Program-made: the position numbers and the translations under genes
Shown here: one piece after another, positions 24,401 through 33,364 of the stretch
How positions within the stretch are numbered: the first letter of the stretch is position 1
How the letters are laid out: the number at the start of each line of letters is the position of its first letter
Notes under the pieces: model-generated
Databases searched by the model: none
Seen by the model: the letters and a program-made list of their open reading frames with translations, nothing else
Told to the model about the DNA's origin: nothing
Assembly (NCBI RefSeq): GCF_016906535.1
Contig: NC_057374.1
Coordinates: 2,099,076 to 2,163,075 of the forward strand
Length of the DNA: 64,000 nucleotides
Origin: Rhizoctonia solani
Lineage: Eukaryota; Basidiomycota; Agaricomycetes; Cantharellales; Ceratobasidiaceae
Reading direction: 5' to 3'

Positions 24401-25345
24401 CTTGATGAGTCATAAATATATACCAAAAAAGGAAAGTGTCTTGGAAAAAATGTAGAAAATAGTGAAAAATTATGTCATGCCAATGAAGGTCATGACACCA
24501 ACATTGATGAGTGCGTGCTCAATCAAGCACAATTGCAAATTACTCTGCACAAGTATTGACTTGTTGACAAGACACCATTCACGGGCCAAAAGCAAGCTGA
24601 GGAATCTGATGGCGCAACACTTGTCTGTGGCTGTGAGTATTCCTCTTGTACTCTGACTAGAATATAATATATTCATTTTGTGTAGACCCCCTTGCGCTCT
24701 TATTAAACCCACACTCAACCCTCCTTCCCATTGACCAACATCTAAGACAACAAATTGTGCACTATCTCACAACTTCATTTGAGATACTGTCCGACGTAGC
24801 CAAGGAGCTTATTCCTGACAAGCTGGAGCAGTGGGGACGTCTTTGGATTGGGAACGGGGGCAATGAGGTTCATGCACATGGGTATCACAAGCTGCGTTCC
24901 AACAGAAGGGATGCAGCATTTGTTTGCGTAAGTGTTTATTACTTAGCTGTTTTACACTAAATTTAACATTATGACTCAGTACAAGCTTATGGTAGACCAG
25001 GACGCCAACCTAGTCTTGGCAAACAAACGCCTTGAAGAGGAAAGTCAATATGGCAAACTCCGGCATGTATTTGTTGTGACAATCCCGCCAAAAACCCCCA
25101 ACATCAACCCAAGCCGCAAGAAGAATCAATACCTATTGCTTGCACAAATATACAAAGCACCGGTTGAGAGCGACAAAATAGAAGGCAAGAAGCTCATCTG
25201 GTACAAGGGTAAATTGGGTACGGGTGAGGTTGTTGACGTTTCAACTATCCAGTGTGCGGTCGGACGCATAAAGGATGGTAATAGATGGTGGATAGTTGAC
25301 AGGAGCGCTGATAATACCTTTGCTTACCCAGAATTTATAGATTAA
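21456..25345 (+). pseudogene. tnp2: Tnp2-family CACTA transposase, interrupted
   Basis: Starts MAGKKKMQCRCG at 21456 and runs through several exons: about 21640-22039, intron 22040-22091 (GT-AG), then 22092-23536 and onward. The Transposase_21 core is unmistakable: MDGTCPFKHCNNTCWPIL, GVIPGPKCPSNIN, NGCLPCQFC, SFPVDLMHMVW and FIAESWNI, with the late block MGPIWCYWAFPMEQFC at about 23956-24000. The C-terminal part resumes at about 24690-25345 (IPDKLEQWGRLWI, GKLRHVFVVTIPP, CAVGRI, ending PEFID). In-frame TGA codons lie at 22481-22483 and 23534-23536; a 172-bp SINE-like unit splits the EYM/GPIW junction at 23782-23953; 24125-24600 has no coding similarity and may be a further insertion. It would be the transposase that cuts the CACTG ends, but this copy is inactive as read. 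Confidence 0.88.
23782..23953 (+). mobile_element. SINE-like 172-bp insertion in tnp2 with tRNA-like promoter boxes
   Basis: Flanked by ACATGG at 23776-23781 and 23954-23959, and removing it plus one copy restores the conserved tnp2 reading through EYMGPIW. It contains an A-box-like TGGCTTAGTGGTCAAG and a B-box-like GGTTCAATTC, the internal RNA polymerase III promoter parts. A second, diverged copy lies on the minus strand at about 59819-59960. The boxes are closer together than in a real tRNA. There is no clear 3' A-tail; the right end is TTTATGAC. Confidence 0.7.
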
Positions 25346-25789
25346 CGCAGTGGCCTGTATTTATTGTCTATTTGCATATATATATTGTCTTTTGTGTTAC
25401 AATATTCAGGGTGGAATGACCAATTGCAAAGAATCAGGGATTTTTTGTAAGGTTTGTTGACTCATTTGATCTACAGGTAGGAGCTTGTTGGGATGCTGCG
25501 TAAAGCCAACGCATTTGCCTTGTACCCGGCAGCCATTGGGTTAAGCTTCTGGGCCTACAGTTCATCCCCTTCCGGCACGCAGAATTGCAAGCGCTGAGCG
25601 CCTGCGGACGCGTTCCTGGATGTCACACACTTGCAATTCACTCTTGATTCATTTCTGCATTTTGCATTGGCAACAACAAAGTGCCAATTCATCTTAACTA
25701 CTCACGCACACAAACTGGAGAATAGGTACGGAACATGCATGCAGGTACGTAATTCTTACATTGGCGGCAAACAAGCCTGATGAGCCAGC

Positions 25790-26130
25790 AAACTGTTGCA
25801 TGCTGCAGGAAAAGTGCGGAACTGAAGCAGGTGCGGAACACGGGTAGGCGCAAGACGGTTGCGGGCTTGGACACCAACAAGGCTAACTTACAGGGCAAAG
25901 TTGCGGAACAACTCCAAGACGCGGAACAAGGGTGCGGAACAGCAGCAAGGGCAAGCCGTCATGGAATAGGATTCCGGCGCCAAGGCGCGGAACAGGCTTG
26001 CAGGTGCGGAACAAGGGTGCGGAACAAGGGGGACTGATCCAGCAAGGTGCGTAACACTGGGATGTGTTCCGTGCTTTGGTCCAATGGCTAACCCCGGAAC
26101 AGGCCAGTTTTGTGCCCAAGGTGCGGGAGT
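25790..26130. repeat. Right subterminal repeats (GTGCGGAAC) of the CACTA element
   Basis: About ten GTGCGGAAC or close variants (GCGGAAC, GTGCGTAAC) are packed into the last 340 bp before the right end. They match the left subterminal motif and support the element's borders. Confidence 0.75.
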
Positions 26131-26154
26131 TCCGCACTCTAGGGGGGCACAGTG
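26124..26154 (-). repeat. Right terminal inverted repeat of the CACTA element
   Basis: Ends GGGGGGCACAGTG and pairs with 10964-10994 with one T/C mismatch in 31 bases. Confidence 0.92.
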
Positions 26155-26934
26155 TTGCCGGGATGATTTTAGCTTTATAAGCAGCTTTGTAATCAGCGGC
26201 TTTTGAGCTTTGGCTTTGAATGGCACACACACGCAAGACGTGCCAATGCTACATTAAACTAGACACATATTATATGTAGAAAGCTTAAAGAGTAAAAGAT
26301 GAATGAGATACACATAAGTAGAACAAGTGGGGAGGCCTTAGAGCCTAGCATGCTCAAGCATTCTTTGGATCTTGTCTTCAGGTTTCTCCCTAGGAATAAT
26401 GGTGACAGGTGACCCGCAGCCCGTGGAGGATTCATTCATACCGCTTCAAGAAGTGACGTTATGCACAAGCACCTGTGCATAGATGGAATTGCACACATAT
26501 ACGCATTCACTCATCTGGTAGTATGCACGGTACCACACCAAAGTATAGGCTATGTACCATATTGGGAACCGTTGCGTTCAATACAAACCTAGGCAGAAAC
26601 TGGCATTTTACTATTGCTATATTATTTTGTTATATTTTACAGTCAAAAATGAACCTTTGCGCAAAGCTAGACTGCTGGAAGAACATTGCACAAGGATTCA
26701 TGCAAACTGACGTGAAGACGGTGGCTGTGCATAAAAGCCAGGCAGGATCAGACAAAATGAAATAGTCCGGCAAACTGCCATTGAGAAGCAAAACGCAAGC
26801 ATGGAACAAGAGTCTACTGTAATATGATTGAAAATATTGGAATGGAAAATTGCTCAGCACAGTGCTTGACGTGTATGCATCATCAAATGCTATTTGTAAA
26901 GTTCACTTGTATCAGACTTGCGGCTAGTTCTCAC
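26155..26934. other. Spacer between the CACTA element and Gypsy copy 2
   Basis: 780 bp, AT-rich, without a recognisable gene or repeat. A 96-codon frame at 26475-26765 has no domain or codon signature. The last five bases, CTCAC, are the left target duplication of Gypsy copy 2. Confidence 0.4.
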
Positions 26935-27518
26935 TGTTGTAGACACAACCAATACCAGGGAATTTATTCCCATTTTCTCGAATTTAAACGAAGTTAAACG
27001 GACAACATTTTCAATCACGTGATCTCGGCGCTTATACCATACGCTAAGCGCCGAGCCACGTCCCCATCCACGCTTACCTCAGCACACGTAGCCACCTCCA
27101 CCTGATGACATCACTATGACACGTCAGTGACACGTATGCATGAGTAAGGCCGACTGTGGATTGGGGTTCCTATTTGTTATAGTATTGCATATATTGTATT
27201 TGTAATTAGTTCACCCTTGTAATATATAAGGAGGCCAACCGACCATGGTAACACCCAGGTCGATTACCTCTTGTTGCATCCCCACTACTGTACAAGGGCC
27301 TTAAGCCCAGTAACCCACTTAGCTACTTAGTCCACACCGCCTTAAGCGGCTTTCTCGCTGTAGTTACATAGCTGGTCATCGCCCTTACGGCCTTGGTCAT
27401 CGTAGTATAGCTGGTCGTTGCCGTAGGATAGCTTGCCGCCGCCTTACGCGGTTCTCTACTTAGACACATCTGGCCGCAAGCGCCTTCCTCCTCGACGTCC
27501 TTACAGACGTCTAGGACA
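26935..27518 (+). repeat. 5' LTR of Gypsy copy 2
   Basis: TGTT…GACA, 584 bp. A TATATAAG box at 27223-27230 is the likely core promoter; transcription would start near 27253-27257. It carries inverted GGCGCTTA/TAAGCGCC-type pairs and an AATCACGTGAT palindrome in the U3 part. Confidence 0.95.
27223..27230 (+). promoter_or_regulatory. TATA box of the Gypsy family LTR
   Basis: TATATAAG within a strongly conserved part of all LTR copies in the window. It lies 34 nt upstream of AGGTCGATTACCT, the segment complementary to the presumed primer site. Confidence 0.6.
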
Positions 27519-27520
27519 CT

Positions 27521-27533
27521 AGGTAATTGACCT
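27521..27533 (+). promoter_or_regulatory. Candidate self-priming primer binding site, Gypsy copy 2
   Basis: AGGTAATTGACCT begins two bases after the 5' LTR. Its reverse complement AGGTCAATTACCT matches the LTR segment 27257-27269 at 12 of 13 bases, the one difference being a CpG-type C/T. The LTR segment lies where the mRNA should begin, which is the geometry of self-primed Tf1-like elements. No tRNA-type TGG site is seen at this place. Confidence 0.55.
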
Positions 27534-27999
27534 TACGTCGGTTGCAAACCGTTCTGAACACCCACTACTAAGACTCAACCCCGGAGAAGAATACCTGTAC
27601 CAGCACGACCAAAATCACGTGATTGGGGCCACCTTGCGGGAGATAATAATCAAAACTCCCCCACCCCCACGTAGTAGGAAATTGCTATAGGGCAGGATAT
27701 TCCTATCCCCCGCATACCACACGGTCGCTGCACCTTTTGCCAGCGGAGCCAGACAGCAGATACACCCGCTTGCAGAGACTAGGTACTACATCACGCCCGC
27801 CCACGGCAGTGATTAGTATACTTACTGTTCAACGCTAGGTCGTTTGACGCAGGCTCTTAGCGTACTACGCAATAAAGCGCTCATAAGTCCTGACACAGGC
27901 ACCTACTAGTCCCCCTATCCCACCATTACTTCCCGTACCCCCACTCGCTCGTCCTCGCGGGCATCCTCCCACGCTGGCCGCTCCTATCCCCCACCTACC

Positions 28000-29352
28000 A
28001 TGGCAACCCGCTCCTGGACTTCCTCTCGAGCCCAGTCCCCTTTCAATCCGAGAGACCTGGGACCCCAACTTCCGTCAGCCACCCCTATCGAACTTGGGGA
28101 AGTCTCTCTCGAGCGGGTTACCCGCCTCCTCCTTGGCCTCCTCAGCCAAGTTGAGAATCTCGAGCGGAAGCTCAAAGAAGTCAAGGAAACGGGAATCGAA
28201 ACCCAAACCAACGTCAAAAATATTTCCCAAACCGTTGATGTTGTCAAGGATGGGCTTCGAAGCCTCCAACTCCATGGGCCAAGGACCCCAGAAGAAACCA
28301 AGCCCCCGGTCGTGGAAGCAACGCCACGCCCCCTACACAAGACCGAGCCTATTGGATTGGTTAGTGGGCCCTCCTTCTGGCCCGAGCAACCAAAAGGGCT
28401 TCCTAGCTTTGCCCAGCCAGCCCCCCAAAGGGCCATACCCCCGTGAGTCCCTTCTCCCCTTCCATCTCCGCGTCTCCGATCCCCCATCGGAGCATCTGCC
28501 CCTCTCCCTCCGGCTCCAGTCGCCGCCTACCCAGCCCCGGTCAAAGTAGACCACCCAGATGCCTATACAGGCAAGATTGGGAGTGAAGCCAAGCAATGGC
28601 TCACAAGAATGCTGGCATGGACCCGGCTCAATGCGCGTATGTTTCCCACGGACCAAGAAGTCCTGTCCTTCCTCCTAATGAATATGAAGGATTCCGCGGG
28701 AGCATGGGCGCACCCTCACCTCGACCAGCTCGGGTCACACCGGGCTATCATTCAAACGGTCAAGGGATTCAAATTGGAGTTCCTGGCAGCATTCGGCGAC
28801 CCTGACGCCACAAGGGCCGCCAAACGGAAGATTACAACACTTACCCAGTCCGGCACATGCGCGGACTACATCACAAAGTTCAGAACCCTGGCAATGGAAC
28901 TGGACTGGAACGACGCGGCCCTCCGAGGCCAGTTTGCCCGCAGCCTCCACTGGGAGGTCAGCCGACAAATTGCCACCCGCAAACACCGACCCCGCACACT
29001 TCTCGAGCTGCAAAATGCAGCACTCGTCATCAACAACGCGCTCCGCGAAGAGCGAGCTAGCCACCCACCGAGGGATAATAAGCCTAGCAAACAATCCAAC
29101 CCCGCAAGGGGGACAAGTACCGGCCAACCTACGACCGGTTTGAAGAAACTCTCCGACGACCCCAACTTTGTGTTGGAAGAGGAACGCAATCGCCGCCGCG
29201 CCGCTGGCGCCTGCATCAAATGCGGCAAAATGGGCCACAAGTTCGCGGAATGCCAAACGGGCTGGAAGGCTACCCCTGTTGAGGACAAGGGGAAAGCTAA
29301 GGAAACCGCCAAAATTGGCAAAGAATCTGGACCCAAATCGGGAAAAGATTAA
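28000..29352 (+). pseudogene. gag: Gag of Gypsy copy 2 with one in-frame stop
   Basis: A single frame of 450 codons, aligned end to end with the 452-aa Gag of copy 1, broken only by TGA at 28444-28446 between the Pro-rich region and the capsid part. The stop fits a CGA-to-TGA change at a CpG. The capsid block (AKQWLTRMLAW, GDPDATRAAKRK) and the CCHC knuckle CIKCGKMGHKFAEC are intact. No frameshift is needed to explain the break. Confidence 0.93.
29340..29346 (+). other. Candidate -1 ribosomal frameshift site G GGA AAA, Gypsy copy 2
   Basis: G GGA AAA in the gag frame, followed by GAT TAA. The pol frame is -1 relative to gag and is open through the overlap. The identical position and sequence in copy 1 support function over chance. 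Confidence 0.7.
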
Positions 29353-29393
29353 GGGTACCTGCTGCCGCGCGCAAGGACCCCAAGGACTCTGGA

Positions 29394-32300
29394 TTGATTG
29401 AAATATGTAACATATCGAATAGTAACAATAGAATATCACCTCTCTTCACTATTTCAATCAAACCAGAGAAACAAGCGGATCACTTAGAAGTCCTGATAGA
29501 TTCAGGCGCCACCTCATCCTTCCTACACCCACGAACCGCCGAGGCATTACGCCTACCACTAATAGATCTCCCTTCACCCCGCACCGTTACTATGCTCGAT
29601 GGGTCGAGCCCCCAGGCTGGCAAGATCTGGAAAAAGGCTAACCTAACCTTCTCCTTTGATGGCAAACGTATGACCAAGACCTTCCTTATTTGCAATACAG
29701 GGTCCCATGCCGCCATCTTAGGGTTGAAATGGTTGGACGCCCATAATCCGGAGATTGATTGGAATTTGCGTACTCTCTCCTTCCCTCACACGCCACCGGA
29801 ACAGGTTGCCATTGCCGAAGAGGAGGAAGCTGACAAGAACCCCCTCAAAGGAGTACCCTCTGAATACCACCAATACGCCAAGGTATTCGGAGAAGAAGAA
29901 TTTAACAAGCTTCCCCCGCACAGGCATTACAACATTGGCATTGAGCTTATGGAGGAGGGCCCCCTTAACTCGCCCCTTTATAGCATGACTGATGCCGAAT
30001 CCGCCACACTAAAGGACTGGCTCAGGGACAAACTCAAGGCTGGGAAGATCCGTCCCAGCAAGTCACCCATCAGCTCCCCCGTCATGTTTGTCCCCAAAAA
30101 GGATGGATCCCGTTGCTTGGTTGTAGACTATTGTTGCCTAAATAACCGGACCAAAAAGAACGTGTACCCACTACCCCGTCCCGATGACCTAATGGCCCAA
30201 CTCCGTGGCGCCAAGGTGTTTACTAAACTGGACCTTTGGTGGGGTTACAACAATGTCCGTGTCAAAGAAGGTGACGAATGGAAAACCGCGTTCCGTACCA
30301 AATATGGCCTTTACGAATCCCTTGTCATGACCTTTGGCTTAACTAACGCCCCCGCCTCATTCCAACACTTCATGAACAACCTATTTAAGGACCTATTGGA
30401 TGTATGCGTCATCATCTACCTCAATGATATTTTGATTTACTCTAAAGATGACGCATCACATACACATCACGTTCATGAAGTCTTACGGCGTTTGATGGGA
30501 AACCAGCTGTTCTGCAAAGCGTCAAAATGTACCTTCCACGTTACCTCTGTGGAATACCTTGGGATTATTGTCTCTGATAAGGGTTTCAGCCTGGATAAGC
30601 TCAAAATCCAGGCGGTACAAGAATGGCCGGTACCCACCAAAGTCAAGGAAGTCCAATTGTTCCTGGGGTTTGCCAATTTCCTCCGTTGTTTCGTCGCCAA
30701 CTTCAGCCACATGGCTAGGCCGCTACACAACCTAGTCAAGAAGGACACGCCTTGGAAATGGGACACAAAGGAACAGGAAGCATTCCAAGGGCTGAAGGAC
30801 GCCATAACTAACGCCCCTGTACTCCGTCACGCCGACCCGACCAAGCCTTATTTCCTAGAAACGGATGCTTCTGGTGCAGCCCTAGGCTCTATTCTCAGCC
30901 AACGACAGGAAGACGGCCGCCTCCACCCGCTTGGTTTCTTATCCAAATCATTCCAAGGAGCCAAGCAGAACTATGACACACATGATAAGGAGCTCCTAGC
31001 AATCATTCGCTCCTTTGAGTATTGGCGCATATTCCTGGAAGGCACCGCACACCCCATCACGGTGTTTACAGATCATTGCAACTTGGAATATTGGAAAGAA
31101 TCTAGAACATTCAACCAACGTCACGCCAGGTGGCACCTGTTACTAGCCGGGTATAACTTCCAAATTGTATACCGCCCCGGGAAACAATCAGGAAAGCCGG
31201 ACGCACTCTCACGCCGATCGGGCCATGCCAATATACCTCCTGCCAATCAGACCATGCTCCCCGACCCTGTCTTTGCCAACGTAGCCTTAGTCACACCTGA
31301 GAAGGAACTTCAACGTCAAATTGAGGCTAGTCTAGACCAAGACAAATCCCTAGAGGAAATATTACAATTCCTCCAGAACAAGTCCAAGGCACCTCCGTCC
31401 ATCAAACAAGCATTCAAGGATTACGAGATGGAAGCAGGCCTGCTGTTCTACCAAGGGCAAATTGTAGTACCAGACGTTGGGACACTGAGAACAGACCTAC
31501 TCCGCATATTCCACGACAGCCCCTTGGCCGGCCACCCAGGCAGACAACGGACCTTAGAATTGGTATCCAGAAACTACTACTGGCCTGGTATCCGAGCAGA
31601 CACGTATTGGCATGTGGACTCCTGTGAAACGTGCCAACGGATCAGGAAGCCCAAATACGCGTCGATCCCACCTCAGCCGCTTGAACTTCCTGTTAAACCC
31701 TGGCAACACGTGTCTTACAACATGATAGTAGATCTGCCAAAAGATGGAAACAACGACTCCATCCTGGTCATAGTGGATAGTTTCACAAAGTATGGAATTT
31801 TTGTCAAATGTTCCAAGAAGCTCAAGGCACCTGAACTAGCGGAATTGTTCTTGGAGCACGTGTGGAAGCGGCATGGTATGCCCGAGAAAACGGTCTCAGA
31901 TAGAGGGAGGGTCTTCAATAACAAATTCCTAAAGGCGCTATACAAACGCCTAGGAATAGACCCGCACTTCTCCTCGGCGTACCATCCCCAGAGCAACGGA
32001 CAGACAGAACGGGTCAACCCATCCATTGAACATTTCCTAAGGGCATACTTGGGAGTCAACCAAAGGGACTGGACCAAATGGTTACCAATGGCCGAATTTG
32101 CGTACAACAATGCGGTCCACAGCAGCACAGGGAAGACACCATTTAAAGCCTTGTACGGATGGGAACCTACCCTGACACCTTCTAACGTACCCACGGACGT
32201 ACCAGAGGCTGACAACTTAGCCCAAACAATGGAAGCACAATGGAAGGAAGTGGAATCGGCACTCCGGCAATCTAAGCAACGCATGACGGCCGGAGAAGAT

Positions 32301-32783
32301 GGAAGCCCAATAGAATTTGAGATTGGAGAGGAAGCTTGGCTGGACGCCAAAAACGTCAACCTCAAAACCTTAAGTCCAAAGCTTACAGAACAACGCCTAG
32401 GACCATTTAAGGTCATTGAGAAGATCTCCAATCGGGCCTACCGCCTGGAACTCCCTCCTACCATGCGAATCCACAACGTCTTCTACGTAGGGCTTCTATC
32501 TAAAGTGAAAAGGGACAAGAAACGCACCTTTGAGAACCGCCCCCCACCAGTCACCGTGGACGGGGAAGAAGAATACGAAGTAGAGGGGATTACCGATGCA
32601 GAAGAACGCAACGGGAAATGGTTTTTCCGGATAAAATGGAAAGGTTACGGTTTGGAAGAAAACACATGGGAACCTTGGGAGAATCTAAAAAACGCAGAAA
32701 AAACTTTGAAAAAGTACAAGGAGGACATGAGAAAGAAGGCCCTCGGCGCTGCCAAGGCCCTTAGAGGGGGGGCAGTGTCGTAG
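29394..32783 (+). CDS. pol: Pol polyprotein of Gypsy copy 2, RT and integrase Asp residues altered
   Basis: 1129 codons from the first listed codon, open further upstream into gag. Protease DSGATS is intact at residue 36. The reverse transcriptase box reads YLND (342-345) in place of YLDD, and VDYRCLN reads VDYCCLN. RNase H has FTDHCNLEYW for FTDHRNLEYW. The integrase core reads SYNMIVDLP where copy 1 has SYDMIVDLP, so the first catalytic Asp is lost; VSDRG and QTERVN remain. The chromodomain (WKGYGLEENTWEP) is present near the C-terminus. The D-to-N changes fit TCGA-to-TCAA and TACGAC-to-TACAAC transitions at CpG. Copy 1 keeps exactly the residues this copy has lost. Confidence 0.95.
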   Translation: MIEICNISNSNNRISPLFTISIKPEKQADHLEVLIDSGATSSFLHPRTAEALRLPLIDLPSPRTVTMLDGSSPQAGKIWKKANLTFSFDGKRMTKTFLICNTGSHAAILGLKWLDAHNPEIDWNLRTLSFPHTPPEQVAIAEEEEADKNPLKGVPSEYHQYAKVFGEEEFNKLPPHRHYNIGIELMEEGPLNSPLYSMTDAESATLKDWLRDKLKAGKIRPSKSPISSPVMFVPKKDGSRCLVVDYCCLNNRTKKNVYPLPRPDDLMAQLRGAKVFTKLDLWWGYNNVRVKEGDEWKTAFRTKYGLYESLVMTFGLTNAPASFQHFMNNLFKDLLDVCVIIYLNDILIYSKDDASHTHHVHEVLRRLMGNQLFCKASKCTFHVTSVEYLGIIVSDKGFSLDKLKIQAVQEWPVPTKVKEVQLFLGFANFLRCFVANFSHMARPLHNLVKKDTPWKWDTKEQEAFQGLKDAITNAPVLRHADPTKPYFLETDASGAALGSILSQRQEDGRLHPLGFLSKSFQGAKQNYDTHDKELLAIIRSFEYWRIFLEGTAHPITVFTDHCNLEYWKESRTFNQRHARWHLLLAGYNFQIVYRPGKQSGKPDALSRRSGHANIPPANQTMLPDPVFANVALVTPEKELQRQIEASLDQDKSLEEILQFLQNKSKAPPSIKQAFKDYEMEAGLLFYQGQIVVPDVGTLRTDLLRIFHDSPLAGHPGRQRTLELVSRNYYWPGIRADTYWHVDSCETCQRIRKPKYASIPPQPLELPVKPWQHVSYNMIVDLPKDGNNDSILVIVDSFTKYGIFVKCSKKLKAPELAELFLEHVWKRHGMPEKTVSDRGRVFNNKFLKALYKRLGIDPHFSSAYHPQSNGQTERVNPSIEHFLRAYLGVNQRDWTKWLPMAEFAYNNAVHSSTGKTPFKALYGWEPTLTPSNVPTDVPEADNLAQTMEAQWKEVESALRQSKQRMTAGEDGSPIEFEIGEEAWLDAKNVNLKTLSPKLTEQRLGPFKVIEKISNRAYRLELPPTMRIHNVFYVGLLSKVKRDKKRTFENRPPPVTVDGEEEYEVEGITDAEERNGKWFFRIKWKGYGLEENTWEPWENLKNAEKTLKKYKEDMRKKALGAAKALRGGAVS

Positions 32784-33359
32784 ACACAACCAATACCAGG
32801 GAATTTATTCCCATTTTCTCGAATTTAAACGAAGTTAAACGGACAACATTTTCAATCACATGATCTCGGCGCTTATACCATACGCTAAGCGCCAAGCCAC
32901 GTCCCCATCCACGCTTACCTCAGCACACGTAGCCACCTCCACCTGATGACATCACTATGACACGTCAGTGACACGTATGCATGAGTAAGGCCGACTGTGG
33001 ATCGGGGTTCCTATTTGTTATAGTATTGCATATATTGTATTTGTAATTAGTTCACCCTTGTAATATATAAGGAGGCCAACCGACCATGGTAACACCCAGG
33101 TCGATTACCTCTTGTTGCATCCCCACTACTGTACAAGGGCCTTAAGCCCAGTAACCCACTTAGCTACTTAGTCCACACCGCCTTAAGCGGCTTTCTCGCT
33201 GTAGTTACATAGCTGGTCATCGCCCTTACGGCCTTGGTCATCGTAGTATAGCTGGTCGTCGCCGTAGGATAGCTTGCCGCCGCCTTACGCGGTTCTCTAC
33301 TTAGACACATCTGGCCGCAAGCGCCTTCCTCCTCGACGTCCTTACAGACGTCTAGGACA
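32776..33359 (+). repeat. 3' LTR of Gypsy copy 2
   Basis: 584 bp, TGTC…GACA, followed by CTCAC. Pol's last codons and stop overlap its first bases, as in copy 1. Confidence 0.95.
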
Positions 33360-33364
33360 CTCAC

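Larger units (their letters stand above)
10964..26154 (+). mobile_element. CACTA (EnSpm) DNA transposon, 15.2 kb, with nested insertions
   Basis: The left end 10964-10994 (CACTGTGCCCCCCTAGAGTG…) and right end 26124-26154 are inverted copies with one mismatch in 31 bases. The flanking triplets are TCG (10961-10963) and TTG (26155-26157), a 3-bp duplication with one C/T difference, as expected for CACTA elements after CpG decay. Both subterminal zones are packed with GTGCGGAAC/GGAACTTCC motifs, a hallmark of the superfamily. Contents: a decayed Tnp2 transposase gene on the plus strand (21456-25345) and a second, intron-rich gene on the minus strand (11763-20933). A Gypsy element (11880-18292) and a SINE-like unit (23782-23953) are nested inside; without the Gypsy the element is about 8.8 kb. 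The transposase has in-frame stops, so the copy is probably not autonomous. Confidence 0.9.
26935..33359 (+). mobile_element. Gypsy chromovirus copy 2 (full-length LTR retrotransposon)
   Basis: 584-bp LTRs at 26935-27518 and 32776-33359, duplicated target CTCAC at 26930-26934 and 33360-33364. Same family as copy 1, in the plus orientation. The two LTRs differ at only five positions by hand comparison, all C/T or G/A and all at CpG, so it appears younger than copy 1 (12 differences). gag has one in-frame TGA; pol is open but has Asn for Asp in the RT YxDD box and at the first integrase acidic position. The polypurine tract AGAGGGGGGGCAG precedes the 3' LTR. It is not autonomous as read. Confidence 0.96.

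Noticed and set aside
25883..26236. Minus-strand Cys/Arg-rich frames near the right CACTA end
   Set aside because: They arise from the GTGCGGAAC subterminal repeats; no start context or domain.
27519..27545. A conventional tRNA primer binding site next to the Gypsy 5' LTR
   Set aside because: No TGG-type start is found; the sequence instead pairs with the LTR's own presumed RNA start.
28094..28549. A frameshift in gag of Gypsy copy 2
   Set aside because: The flanking gag segments are in the same frame; a single TGA at 28444-28446 explains the break.
33164..33364. Minus-strand frame within the Gypsy 3' LTR
   Set aside because: LTR sequence read antisense; repeated wherever the LTR occurs.
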